Source of the DNA: Entomomonas sp964395065
GTDB lineage: Bacteria; Pseudomonadota; Gammaproteobacteria; Pseudomonadales; Pseudomonadaceae
DNA length: 9,127 nucleotides
NCBI GenBank assembly: GCA_964395065.1
Contig: CAYNAM010000104.1
Span: forward strand, 1 to 9,127
Direction: 5' to 3'
Position numbers and translations under genes: made by a program. The notes under the pieces were generated by a model. It did no database searches and was not told where the DNA came from. It saw only the letters and a list, made by a program, of their open reading frames with translations. Shown here piece by piece: positions 1-6,445 of this stretch. Every line of letters begins with the position of its first letter. Within the stretch, counting starts at the first letter, position 1.

Positions 1-947
1 ATTTCTAAACCTAATTCTTTAGCAATACGCTTCATGTCTTCTTCAATTTCTGTTGTGAAGGCGACTAACGCAGCTTTATCTGTATGGCGGCAATCCATTG
101 TGAATAATGTATAACCTGGTACCACATTGACTGTGTTAGGTTTAGGTTCAACACGACCAAAGGTTAAAACAAGAGGATCGCCTACTGCCTTTGCTTTGTT
201 GATTGATTCATAACAGATTTTACTAAAACCATAAACAGTGTCTTTACGATAACCCATAGGGGTTGTACCCGCATGGTTTGCTTGGCCTTTTAGTGTGATG
301 TTATAGCGACGTTGTCCTACAATTGCATTCACAACACCAATTTGTTTTTTCTCCATCTCAAGCACATTACCTTGCTCGATATGGATTTCGATAAAGGCTT
401 TAATGTCATCACGCATTGGTTTATTTTCATCACGGAAATCAAAACCAGCTTTTCTCATCGCATCAACAAACTTTGTTTCTTTCTTGTCTTGAATATTCAT
501 GACATCAGCATTTTTAGCGATGCCGACAATATTCTTACTTCCCCAGAATACGTAAGGAAAACGACTGCCTTCTTCTTCTGCTAATGAAACAACTTCCATT
601 GAGCGTAATGGTTGGCCATGTTTCTCTTTTAAGTATTGTATTGCTAGAAAAGCAGCTTCAATACCGTATTGGCCATCTAAGTTTCCACCATTTACAACAG
701 TATCAATATGAGAACCTGCAAGGATGGTTTCTTTTGGGTATTTACTACCTTCAATACGCCCAAATAAATTACCTACTTCATCAAATTTTGCCTCAAATCC
801 TGCTTCTTGGAACTTCTCTTTTAATCCATTTTGAGCTGCAAGCCATTCTTCTGTGTAAAGGAGACGGGTCATTCCACCTGTTGGGTCTGAACCAATTGCT
901 GATAACCATTTAGAAAATTCTGAGTAACGTTCAGTAAAATTAATCAT
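1..947 (-). CDS. allC: Allantoate amidohydrolase, 3' part missing
   Basis: This gene encodes an M20-family amidohydrolase that hydrolyses allantoate to ureidoglycine, CO2 and ammonia in cytosolic purine/allantoin catabolism. I translated the minus strand from ATG at 947; 315 codons are visible before the window edge, against roughly 410 for the family, so about 95 C-terminal residues lie outside. Visible landmarks are GSHIDT (metal ligand H80), GGNLDGQ (bridging D91), AEEEGSRF (E125/E126), ELHIEQG-like EIHIEQG (H189) and NHAGTTPM (224-231, lid/dimer domain). The run GSHIDTVVNGGNLDG and the VVNAIVGQRRY stretch match E. coli AllC closely from memory, which favours AllC over the related N-carbamoyl-L-amino acid hydrolases or ureidoglycolate-type enzymes. 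The start is fixed by AGGAGCC at 954-960, about 6 bases upstream; the other nearby ATG at 952 is immediately followed by an in-frame stop. The last metal ligand histidine is outside the window. Confidence 0.9.
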   Translation of the reverse strand, partial: MINFTERYSEFSKWLSAIGSDPTGGMTRLLYTEEWLAAQNGLKEKFQEAGFEAKFDEVGNLFGRIEGSKYPKETILAGSHIDTVVNGGNLDGQYGIEAAFLAIQYLKEKHGQPLRSMEVVSLAEEEGSRFPYVFWGSKNIVGIAKNADVMNIQDKKETKFVDAMRKAGFDFRDENKPMRDDIKAFIEIHIEQGNVLEMEKKQIGVVNAIVGQRRYNITLKGQANHAGTTPMGYRKDTVYGFSKICYESINKAKAVGDPLVLTFGRVEPKPNTVNVVPGYTLFTMDCRHTDKAALVAFTTEIEEDMKRIAKELGLE

Positions 948-1036
948 GTCATAGGCTCCTTAGTTTTATTGGATAGAATCTTCTCAGCTAAGTTTAAGTT
1001 ATTAAAAGAGAGTTCATACTTAACTTTTATTTATTC

Positions 1037-1064
1037 TATATAGCCAATATACAAAGAGCGACAA
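1037..1064 (-). promoter_or_regulatory. Candidate sigma-70 promoter for allC
   Basis: On the minus strand TTGTCG (1059-1064) is followed after 16 bases by TATATA (1037-1042). This would start transcription near 1030 and give a leader of about 80 bases before the allC ATG. The match is moderate and the region is AT-rich, so chance is a real alternative. Confidence 0.3.
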
Positions 1065-1241
1065 GGATATGAAAGTGATAGGTATCAATACGTTCTTTTT
1101 TTAGAATTTTTTAGGTAATAAGTGCTTAATTGTTAAAAAAAATTTGATAATATGTCTTGCGTCATAAGCTGATAAAAATCAGCCCACTGTAGTATATTTT
1201 ATTTATTTTGAATGCCCTTTGATTTATGCCATAAAGTAAAT

Positions 1242-1271
1242 ACCTATCTAGGTAAAATTACCCAGATAGGT
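1242..1271 (-). terminator. Candidate intrinsic terminator of hmp
   Basis: ACCTATCT (1242-1249) pairs perfectly with AGATAGGT (1264-1271), and the stem continues with GGTA/TACC after a single A/C mismatch, closing on a four-base loop. It begins 7 bases after the hmp stop codon. On the minus strand the hairpin is followed by ATTTACTTTAT, a broken rather than a clean T-tract, so termination may be moderate. The stem is AT-rich for a terminator, but position and symmetry support the role. Confidence 0.6.
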
Positions 1272-1278
1272 TAAATAA

Positions 1279-2460
1279 TTAAGCGAGCTCACCTGCTGGG
1301 CCAAAGAATTCAAAATGTGTTTGTTTTTCTGGTATGCCTATTTCTTTTAATATTCTCTTTATTTCTATCATGAAGGGCTTAGGCCCTAGGAAATAAGCAT
1401 CGATATCTCTATTTTTTGGTATCCATTGACTGAGTAGTTCCTTGTTGATTCTACCTTCTGTATCAGCAATATGATTAATATCATCGTCATAACAAAAATA
1501 GCAATGAAGGTTATGGTGTTGCTTTTGTTGATCCTTTAGCCAGCGGCTAAATCCGTCTACCGCTGCATTTCTGGCAGCATGAATAAAGTAGATTGGTTTT
1601 TGATTGTTATCCTCTAAAGCTACTTGTAACATTGCTATGAGGGGAGTAGCGCCAACACCGCCAGAAATAAAAACTAAGGGTTTATTACTTTCTTGTAATG
1701 TGAAGTCTCCAAAAGGCGGGAAAACTCGTACAATATCGCCCTCTTTTACGTTATTGTGTAGGTGGTTTGAAATTACGCCTCCTTTTTCACGTTTTACGCT
1801 TATTCGGTAATATTTTCCGTTGGGCGCTTCAGATATTGAGTAGTTGCGACGTTGTTCTCCTTCTAAAAGAATAAATCGTAAGCCTAAGTATTGCCCAGGT
1901 CTATGTTTTATAATGGGCTTACCATCTTTAGGTGCCAAATAAAAAGAAGTTATTTCAGTACTTTCAGGAACTTTTTTAATGACCTTAAATAGCCTTTCTC
2001 CACGCCAGCCACCTTCTGTATCTTCTTGAGATTGGTATAGGTTTTCTTCAATGTTTTTTAAAATATCAGCTAACTGGTTGTAAGCAACATACCATGTTTC
2101 GATAACTTCATCAGTGGCTATCTCTGCACCTAGTACTTCTCGTATCGCACGTAAAAGACAAGTACCTACAATTTCGTAATGCTCAGGTAGTATTTGTAAG
2201 GCGGCATGTTTATTGGTGATTCTTGACACAAGCTCGCTTAGTGATTCAAGATTGTCAATATGTTTTGCGTACATCAAGACACTGTTAGCTAATGCACGAG
2301 GCTGGTCTCCTGTAATTTGGTTGGTTTTGTTAAATAAGGGTCTGACATCAGTGTATTCATTAAGCATAATATGATAAAAATGCTTCGCTAATGCTTCACC
2401 TCCAGTTTCAAGTAGAGGAACTGTTTGTTTAATAATAGCGCGCTGTACATCAGTTAACAT
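1279..2460 (-). CDS. hmp: Flavohaemoglobin, nitric oxide dioxygenase
   Basis: Hmp is a cytosolic haem/FAD protein that oxidises NO with O2 to nitrate at the expense of NAD(P)H. At 393 residues it has family length (E. coli 396). The globin domain (about 1-140) keeps distal Tyr29, Gln53 and Leu57, proximal His85, Tyr95 and Glu138, the last shifted by three from E. coli Glu135. A ferredoxin-reductase-type FAD domain follows (about 150-258) with HRPGQYLG (186-193) and the RNYS FAD motif (205-208). The NAD domain has GGVGATP (267-273), FLGP (358-360 region) and a terminal FFGP (385-388). The ATG at 2460 is preceded by GGAG 8 bases away (2469-2472). hmp is divergent from norR and carries a sigma-54 promoter in the shared gap, so NO-dependent activation by NorR is the expected control. 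This layout resembles fhp-fhpR of Pseudomonas aeruginosa. Confidence 0.96.
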   Translation of the reverse strand: MLTDVQRAIIKQTVPLLETGGEALAKHFYHIMLNEYTDVRPLFNKTNQITGDQPRALANSVLMYAKHIDNLESLSELVSRITNKHAALQILPEHYEIVGTCLLRAIREVLGAEIATDEVIETWYVAYNQLADILKNIEENLYQSQEDTEGGWRGERLFKVIKKVPESTEITSFYLAPKDGKPIIKHRPGQYLGLRFILLEGEQRRNYSISEAPNGKYYRISVKREKGGVISNHLHNNVKEGDIVRVFPPFGDFTLQESNKPLVFISGGVGATPLIAMLQVALEDNNQKPIYFIHAARNAAVDGFSRWLKDQQKQHHNLHCYFCYDDDINHIADTEGRINKELLSQWIPKNRDIDAYFLGPKPFMIEIKRILKEIGIPEKQTHFEFFGPAGELA

Positions 2461-2502
2461 AAATTAATCTCCATCATGTTTTTTAATTTTGTAAAGAGCA
2501 TT

Positions 2503-2518
2503 AGCAAATGGTGTGCCA
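2503..2518 (-). promoter_or_regulatory. Sigma-54 promoter of hmp
   Basis: The minus strand reads TGGCAC (2513-2518), five bases, then TTGCT (2503-2507). This matches the -24/-12 sigma-54 consensus TGGCAC-N5-TTGCW at every defined base. Transcription would begin about 12 bases past the GC, near 2492, leaving a leader of about 31 bases to the hmp ATG with the GGAG ribosome site inside it. The neighbouring divergent gene encodes a sigma-54 activator of the NO-sensing type, which makes the match functionally coherent. Confidence 0.9.
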
Positions 2519-2535
2519 GTAAATAATATTATATT

Positions 2536-2548
2536 TATCAATAATATA
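2536..2548 (+). promoter_or_regulatory. Possible IHF site
   Basis: TATCAA-TAAT-ATA fits the IHF consensus WATCAANNNNTTR at all defined positions but one. It lies between the hmp sigma-54 promoter and the candidate NorR sites, where a bend would bring the activator to the polymerase. The stretch is nearly pure A/T, so the match has limited weight. Confidence 0.3.
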
Positions 2549-2566
2549 TGTTGTTTATATGTTGTT
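2545..2566 (+). repeat. Perfect 11-bp tandem repeat
   Basis: TATATGTTGTT occurs twice in direct succession (2545-2555 and 2556-2566). The period is close to one helical turn, so both copies would present the same face of the helix to a protein. The repeat sits between the sigma-54 promoter of hmp and the -10 element of norR. Its role is unknown; it may be a binding site, or only a slippage product. Confidence 0.85.
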
Positions 2567-2614
2567 ATGATATACTGTTTTTGAGTTTTTATAACATAGA
2601 TAGGTTATTATGAC
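2564..2614. promoter_or_regulatory. Candidate NorR enhancer sites (three)
   Basis: NorR of E. coli recognises a GT-N7-AC core, usually in three copies. Two matches with the right spacing are GTTTTTATAAC (2585-2595) and GTTATTATGAC (2604-2614); GTTATGATATAC (2564-2575) is a variant with eight bases between. Their centres are about 20 and 19 bases apart, nearly two helical turns each. They lie about 78-117 bases upstream of the predicted hmp start, a normal enhancer distance, and downstream of the norR promoter, where binding would repress norR. The core is short, so individual matches could be chance. Confidence 0.45.
2568..2576 (+). promoter_or_regulatory. Extended -10 promoter of norR
   Basis: TG-A-TATACT is an extended -10 element. 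No good -35 hexamer is found 17 bases upstream, which is usual for extended -10 promoters. The start would fall near 2583, giving norR a leader of about 27 bases with a weak ribosome site (TAGG at 2601-2604). Confidence 0.5.
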
Positions 2615-4172
2615 TACGTTATCATGGTTTAATCGTATTTCCTCACTTGTCGATGATTTGGCGCTTGAGTTGTCAGCAGCAGAGCGTTATCGACGTCTAT
2701 TATTGGGCATCCGTAAGCTTATCCCTTGTGATGCTGTTGCATTACTAAGATTAGACGGTGATTATCTCGTTCCATTAGCCGTTAATGGTTTAAGTAAGGA
2801 TACATTAGGTCGGCGTTTCTTAGTGACTGATCACCCGCGTTTTAGTGTGTTATTAGATAGTCCTCATCCTATGCGTTTTCCTGCTAATAGTCCTTTGCCT
2901 GATCCTTATGATGGGCTTATTGAAGGCGTGACAAGCCAGCAGCTAGAGGTGCATGATTGTATGGGATGTGCACTATTTTATCATGGCAGGTTGTGGGGGC
3001 TTTTAACGCTGGATGCATTGATGCAAGACAGTTTTAACCATGTTGATTTTGATTTGTTGCAGCTAATCGCTAGCTTAACTGTCGCTACAGTTAATGTGGG
3101 TGAAAGAATAGAGCAGTTAAGAGGACAGGCTCGTTTAGCGCAGGAACAAGCTGAGTCCTATCGCTTAGCGATTACTCGGCAGTCAGCCAATGAGTGGTTA
3201 GGGCAAAGTGAGCCCATGTTGAATTTAAAAAAAGAAATAGAGCTTGTTTCGCAAAGTGATTTGACAGTGTTGATTATGGGGGAGACAGGGGTAGGTAAAG
3301 AATTAGTAGCGCAGGCTATTCATCGATTATCGCAACGATCAAAAAAAACAATAGTAGCGCTTAATTGTGCGGCACTCCCCGAAAACCTTATCGAGAGTGA
3401 GTTATTTGGGCATGTGAAAGGTGCTTTTTCCGGCGCTGTTAGTGATCGCATGGGAAAGTTTGAGCAAGCCAATCATGGAACACTTTTTCTTGATGAGGTA
3501 GGGGAGTTACCTTTGATCGCTCAGGCTAAACTACTTCGTGTGTTACAGAGTGGACAGTTACAACGGTTAGGTGCTGAGAAAGAGATACAGGTTGATGTAC
3601 GTATCCTCGCAGCGACTAATCGTGATTTGGCAGAGGAGGTTAAACAGGGGCGTTTTCGAGCTGATTTATACCATCGTTTGAGCGTGTATCCTATGCTTAT
3701 TCCTCCTTTACGTGAGCGTGGCCATGATATTTTATTATTGGCAGGTTATTTTTTAGAGCAAAATAGAGCAAGATTGGGGCTTAGAGCCTTAAGATTAGAT
3801 TCTCTGGTTCAGTCAGCCTTGTTAAATTATACTTGGCCTGGAAATGTCCGTGAGTTAGAGCATGTTATTGCGCGTGCAGCCTTAAAAGTTTTTGGCCGTT
3901 GTGGTGCTGATAAGCAGTCTATTATTTCTATAGGTGTAAAAGATATACAGTTGACGGAGGGGAATGTCGAAGGGACACAAAATAGCGTTGATACTCTCCC
4001 GTTGGCTTTAAAAGGACAAGATTTAAGAACAATACAGGATAATTTCTTACGTCATTATATTGGTGAGCGGTTAGAAGCTCACCAATATAACCTTTCAGCA
4101 ACAGCACGAGAGCTAGGTGTTAACCGAGCTAATTTAGCACGACTGTTAAAGCGTTTAAATATGCGCTCATAA
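2610..4172 (+). CDS. norR: NO-responsive sigma-54 activator NorR
   Basis: NorR is a bacterial enhancer-binding protein that senses NO at a non-haem iron and activates sigma-54 RNA polymerase. The 520 residues divide into an N-terminal GAF domain (about 20-165), an AAA+ domain (about 195-425) and a C-terminal Fis-type helix-turn-helix (about 494-517). Counting against E. coli NorR, the proposed iron-centre residues are all kept: R77, D98, Y100, D101, H115, C117 and D135 (E. coli R75, D96, Y98, D99, H111, C113, D131). The AAA+ part has Walker A GETGVGKE (224-231), Walker B TLFLDE (291-296), ATNRDL (335-340), GRFRADLYHRL (347-357) and WPGNVRELE (409-417). The sigma-54 contact loop reads GAFSGA (271-276) instead of GAFTGA. 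It is divergent from hmp, its evident target, and converges on hflD. Two sequence-matched candidate NorR sites near its start suggest autorepression. Confidence 0.95.
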   Translation: MTTLSWFNRISSLVDDLALELSAAERYRRLLLGIRKLIPCDAVALLRLDGDYLVPLAVNGLSKDTLGRRFLVTDHPRFSVLLDSPHPMRFPANSPLPDPYDGLIEGVTSQQLEVHDCMGCALFYHGRLWGLLTLDALMQDSFNHVDFDLLQLIASLTVATVNVGERIEQLRGQARLAQEQAESYRLAITRQSANEWLGQSEPMLNLKKEIELVSQSDLTVLIMGETGVGKELVAQAIHRLSQRSKKTIVALNCAALPENLIESELFGHVKGAFSGAVSDRMGKFEQANHGTLFLDEVGELPLIAQAKLLRVLQSGQLQRLGAEKEIQVDVRILAATNRDLAEEVKQGRFRADLYHRLSVYPMLIPPLRERGHDILLLAGYFLEQNRARLGLRALRLDSLVQSALLNYTWPGNVRELEHVIARAALKVFGRCGADKQSIISIGVKDIQLTEGNVEGTQNSVDTLPLALKGQDLRTIQDNFLRHYIGERLEAHQYNLSATARELGVNRANLARLLKRLNMRS

Positions 4173-4190
4173 AAGTTTTTTATGAGTGTA
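4162..4190. terminator. Hairpin shared by norR and hflD ends
   Basis: CTCATAAAA (4166-4174) is a perfect inverted copy of TTTTATGAG (4178-4186), with a three-base GTT loop. In plus-strand RNA the stem extends four more pairs (two of them G-U) to 4162/4190. The repeat contains both stop codons: norR TAA at 4170-4172 and hflD TAA at 4180-4182 on the other strand. It is the only terminator-like structure for either gene. No strong T-tract follows, so terminator function is an inference from placement between convergent genes. Confidence 0.5.
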
Positions 4191-4797
4191 TACGTCCAAG
4201 TAATTCGTTGAGAAGTTTTTTTCTCTTTAATAGTAAGTGCCAGCGCCTGCCTCCTAATTGATTCCACAGCATGGCTGATCGTATCCCCGTCAGTAGTAAG
4301 GAACGAATTTGAGCTGCAATATGGGGCTGTTGTAGGTAGGTTATATCTCCAACGACTTGAATTCGATGGCTGAATGTACTAATGGTTTGTTCATACAGAC
4401 CACCACAGGCTGAAAAAACATTGTCATGAAAGAGACCAAAGTGCTCTACTTTGCTGGAAATTTGTACTAAGTTTGAGGCGATTGTCTGTAACATACTGTT
4501 ATTAGCAGTTAATTTTCGTTCCAGTAAAATCATTGATAAACTATAGCGAAGCACTTCTCGGGAAAGCCCAGCATTACGCTCTAAAAACTTACAAAGAAAA
4601 CGATAACCATCTAAGAGTTCATAGTCATCGCCACCATAAACATCTAGAGTGTTTTGCGGGTTTGTGATTAACAGACTGTTCAGAAGGCATTTTGTTGGCC
4701 CTTCATCAAATTGCCCTGTTCTGGCTATCTTATCGGCTTGGATAGCTGCAGTGAAAACTGCACCTAATGCAACGAGTTGTTCTTGCTGTTTATTCAT
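4180..4797 (-). CDS. hflD: HflD family protein
   Basis: HflD (formerly YcfC) is a conserved helical protein with no known catalytic motif. In E. coli it associates with the inner membrane and affects the lambda CII lysogeny decision; its host role remains unclear. The 205 residues match family length (E. coli 213). Recognisable parts are the N-terminal LVALGAVFTAAIQADKIA (about 8-25), CLLNSLLITNP (37-47), RYSLSMILLERKL (84-96), and the C-terminal block around IRSLLLTGIRSAMLWNQLGG. It lies directly after mnmA, sharing ATGAATAA (8-base overlap), so the two are almost certainly translated from one message. The ribosome site is weak (AAAGAG, 10 bases upstream), consistent with coupling to mnmA translation. 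The usual downstream partner purB is absent; norR converges from the other side only 7 bases away. Confidence 0.92.
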   Translation of the reverse strand: MNKQQEQLVALGAVFTAAIQADKIARTGQFDEGPTKCLLNSLLITNPQNTLDVYGGDDYELLDGYRFLCKFLERNAGLSREVLRYSLSMILLERKLTANNSMLQTIASNLVQISSKVEHFGLFHDNVFSACGGLYEQTISTFSHRIQVVGDITYLQQPHIAAQIRSLLLTGIRSAMLWNQLGGRRWHLLLKRKKLLNELLGRIHS

Positions 4798-5923
4798 GTA
4801 TACGTGACTCTTTAATGAGCGTAAGCGGATCAGGTTTTACGGTTTCAATAACACCACCACCAAGACAGATCTCTCCATCATAAAGTACAACAGATTGACC
4901 TGGTGTAACGGCACGTTGAGGTTCATTAAAGCTAATATGGTAGCCATTGTCTGTTTTTTCAAGTAGACAATCTTGATCGGCTTGTCGATACCTAACTTTA
5001 GCTTTTAACTTTAATGGAGCCGAGAGATCCAATTTATTTACCCAGTAAATCTCTTTACACGTTAAGGCATTTGCAAGTAAACAGGGATTATCGTTTCCTT
5101 GACCAACAATAAGAACATTGCGTTCTAAATCTTTACCCATGACATACCAAGGATCATCCGTTGCATTTTTTAGCCCACCGATTCCTAAGCCTTGGCGTTG
5201 TCCAATGGTGTGATACATCAGCCCGTTATGTTTACCAATCACTTCTCCCGTTAGTGTTTCAATAACACCGGGTTGTGCTGGTAAGTATTGTTTTAAAAAA
5301 TCACTAAAACGGCGCTCACCAATAAAGCAAATGCCTGTAGAGTCCTTTTTTCTGGCGGTGATGAGATCGTGTTGTTCGGCTAATGCACGAACAGCTGGTT
5401 TTTCCATTTCTCCTACAGGGAATAGGCTTTTAGCCAGTTGTTCACCTGCGACTGCATGAAGGAAATAGCTTTGGTCTTTGTTCGTATCTAACCCTTTAAG
5501 CAATAATGTTTGGTCGTTCGTATCGCGACGACGCACATAGTGGCCTGTAGCAATTAAATCAGCACCTAACATGAGTGCATAATCTAAAAAAGCTTTAAAT
5601 TTGATCTCGCGATTACACAAAATATCTGGGTTAGGTGTTCTGCCTGCCTTATATTCTTCTAAAAAATGTTCAAAAACATTATCCCAGTATTCTGCTGCAA
5701 AATTGGCTGTATGAAGTTTTATACCTAATTTGTCGCAAACAGCTTGTGCATCGGCTAGATCCTCTTTAGCGGTACAATATTCTGTGCCATCATCTTCTTC
5801 CCAATTTTTCATGAACAACCCTTCTACTTGAAAGCCTTGTTGCTGTAGAAGAAGGGCTGAGACTGATGAGTCTACGCCACCAGACATGCCGACAATTACT
5901 TTGGTCTTACTTGGATTAAACAT
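4790..5923 (-). CDS. mnmA: tRNA-specific 2-thiouridylase MnmA
   Basis: MnmA (TrmU) adenylates and thiolates uridine 34 at C2 in the anticodons of Lys, Glu and Gln tRNAs, taking sulfur from the TusE relay or an equivalent donor. The 377 residues cover the whole family length. The N-terminal PP-loop is GMSGGVDSS (12-20). TPNPDILCN (96-104) holds D100 and the first catalytic cysteine C103; STGICFIGERRF (195-206) holds the persulfide-forming C199. YHTIGQRQGLG (237-247) and a C-terminal beta-barrel part with VTPGQSVVLYDGE (339-351) complete the family pattern. The ATG at 5923 has no good Shine-Dalgarno sequence (GATGA some 7 bases upstream is the best). It follows nudJ by 50 bases and overlaps hflD by 8. 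A small inverted repeat ATCAA-N5-TTGAT (5932-5946) sits in the nudJ-mnmA gap. Confidence 0.97.
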   Translation of the reverse strand: MFNPSKTKVIVGMSGGVDSSVSALLLQQQGFQVEGLFMKNWEEDDGTEYCTAKEDLADAQAVCDKLGIKLHTANFAAEYWDNVFEHFLEEYKAGRTPNPDILCNREIKFKAFLDYALMLGADLIATGHYVRRRDTNDQTLLLKGLDTNKDQSYFLHAVAGEQLAKSLFPVGEMEKPAVRALAEQHDLITARKKDSTGICFIGERRFSDFLKQYLPAQPGVIETLTGEVIGKHNGLMYHTIGQRQGLGIGGLKNATDDPWYVMGKDLERNVLIVGQGNDNPCLLANALTCKEIYWVNKLDLSAPLKLKAKVRYRQADQDCLLEKTDNGYHISFNEPQRAVTPGQSVVLYDGEICLGGGVIETVKPDPLTLIKESRIHE

Positions 5924-5973
5924 TATTAGTCATCAATATTGTTGATAAATGAAAGTTATTTTAGCAGAAATTA

Positions 5974-6408
5974 TTAACGAATAATGCTTAATGGATAAAT
6001 ATGTCCTGCTAAATAATCATCAATGCATGTCATGATCATTGGATTACGCCATTGATGTTGTCTGTTCATGAGTTCGTCACGCGTTAGCCAAAGAGCCCCC
6101 ATAATACCTTCATCTAATTTTTTTTGTGGGTGGTGCAGTATAGGTGTAGCACTAAAACAAACGCGTTGATAGCTAATACCATTGTCGGCTGTGAATAAGT
6201 AAATACCTACAACACCTGTTAATTCAACTTCCCATGCTGTTTCTTCGAGTGTTTCGCGGCGAGCCGCGGCTAGTAATGACTCGTCTCGTTCAAGGTGTCC
6301 TGCGGGTTGGTTTAGTACGTTAAGATTATTTTTTATTTCTTCAACCATTAAAAAGCGACCTTGATCTTCAACAATAGTCGCAACCGTAACATGTGGTAAA
6401 AAGCGCAT
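5974..6408 (-). CDS. nudJ: NudJ-type Nudix hydrolase
   Basis: This is a 144-residue Nudix protein of the NudJ (YmfB) group, whose E. coli member hydrolyses nucleoside tri- and diphosphates and hydroxymethylpyrimidine diphosphate. The start PHVTVATIVEDQGRFLMVEE and NQPAGHLE are typical of NudJ. The Nudix box runs from G37 to about W59 and keeps E43, R51, E52, E55 and E56, the Mg-binding set; the usual glycine near the end is alanine (A58, EETAW). It resembles the Pseudomonas homologue upstream of mnmA, as remembered, more than the E. coli one. GAGGAAA at 6411-6417 supports the ATG at 6408. It heads the nudJ-mnmA-hflD operon and is divergent from icd. In E. coli rluE sits between icd and nudJ; here it does not. 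Substrate preference cannot be read from the sequence. Confidence 0.9.
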   Translation of the reverse strand: MRFLPHVTVATIVEDQGRFLMVEEIKNNLNVLNQPAGHLERDESLLAAARRETLEETAWEVELTGVVGIYLFTADNGISYQRVCFSATPILHHPQKKLDEGIMGALWLTRDELMNRQHQWRNPMIMTCIDDYLAGHIYPLSIIR

Positions 6409-6430
6409 AATTTCCTCATTATCATTTAAG

Positions 6431-6439
6431 TGCTATAAT
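6431..6439 (+). promoter_or_regulatory. Candidate distal icd promoter, extended -10
   Basis: TGC-TATAAT is a perfect extended -10 element on the plus strand. The -35 position (about 6411-6416, TTTCCT) is poor. A start near 6446 would give icd a leader of about 160 bases. It faces the nudJ promoter, and the two would overlap. Confidence 0.45.
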
Positions 6440-6445
6440 CAGTTC

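Larger units (their letters stand above)
948..1278. other. AT-rich gap between allC and hmp
   Basis: These 331 bases hold no convincing gene on either strand. They should contain the allC promoter and leader (nearest 300 bases upstream of its ATG) and, at the far end, the hmp terminator hairpin. Short inverted repeats are visible, such as CTGAT-AAAA-ATCAG at 1169-1182 and TAAG-TG-CTTA near 1119-1128, but arms this short are expected in AT-rich DNA. I do not see a recognisable AllR-, NtrC- or FNR-type operator, nor a sigma-54 promoter facing allC. Confidence 0.6.

Noticed and set aside
312..913. Two plus-strand open frames of 90 and 109 codons
   Set aside because: They are antisense to allC, whose minus-strand frame matches a known family throughout; their translations are low-complexity and resemble nothing.
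948..1241. Hidden small RNA or regulator site in the allC-hmp gap
   Set aside because: Only short AT-rich inverted repeats are visible; no promoter-plus-terminator pair or known operator stands out.
1604..1810. 68-codon plus-strand open frame inside hmp
   Set aside because: It is a shadow of the well-conserved hmp reading frame, with no ribosome site of note.
4079..4267. 62-codon minus-strand open frame across the norR/hflD junction
   Set aside because: It overlaps the ends of two well-supported genes in another frame and has no family resemblance.
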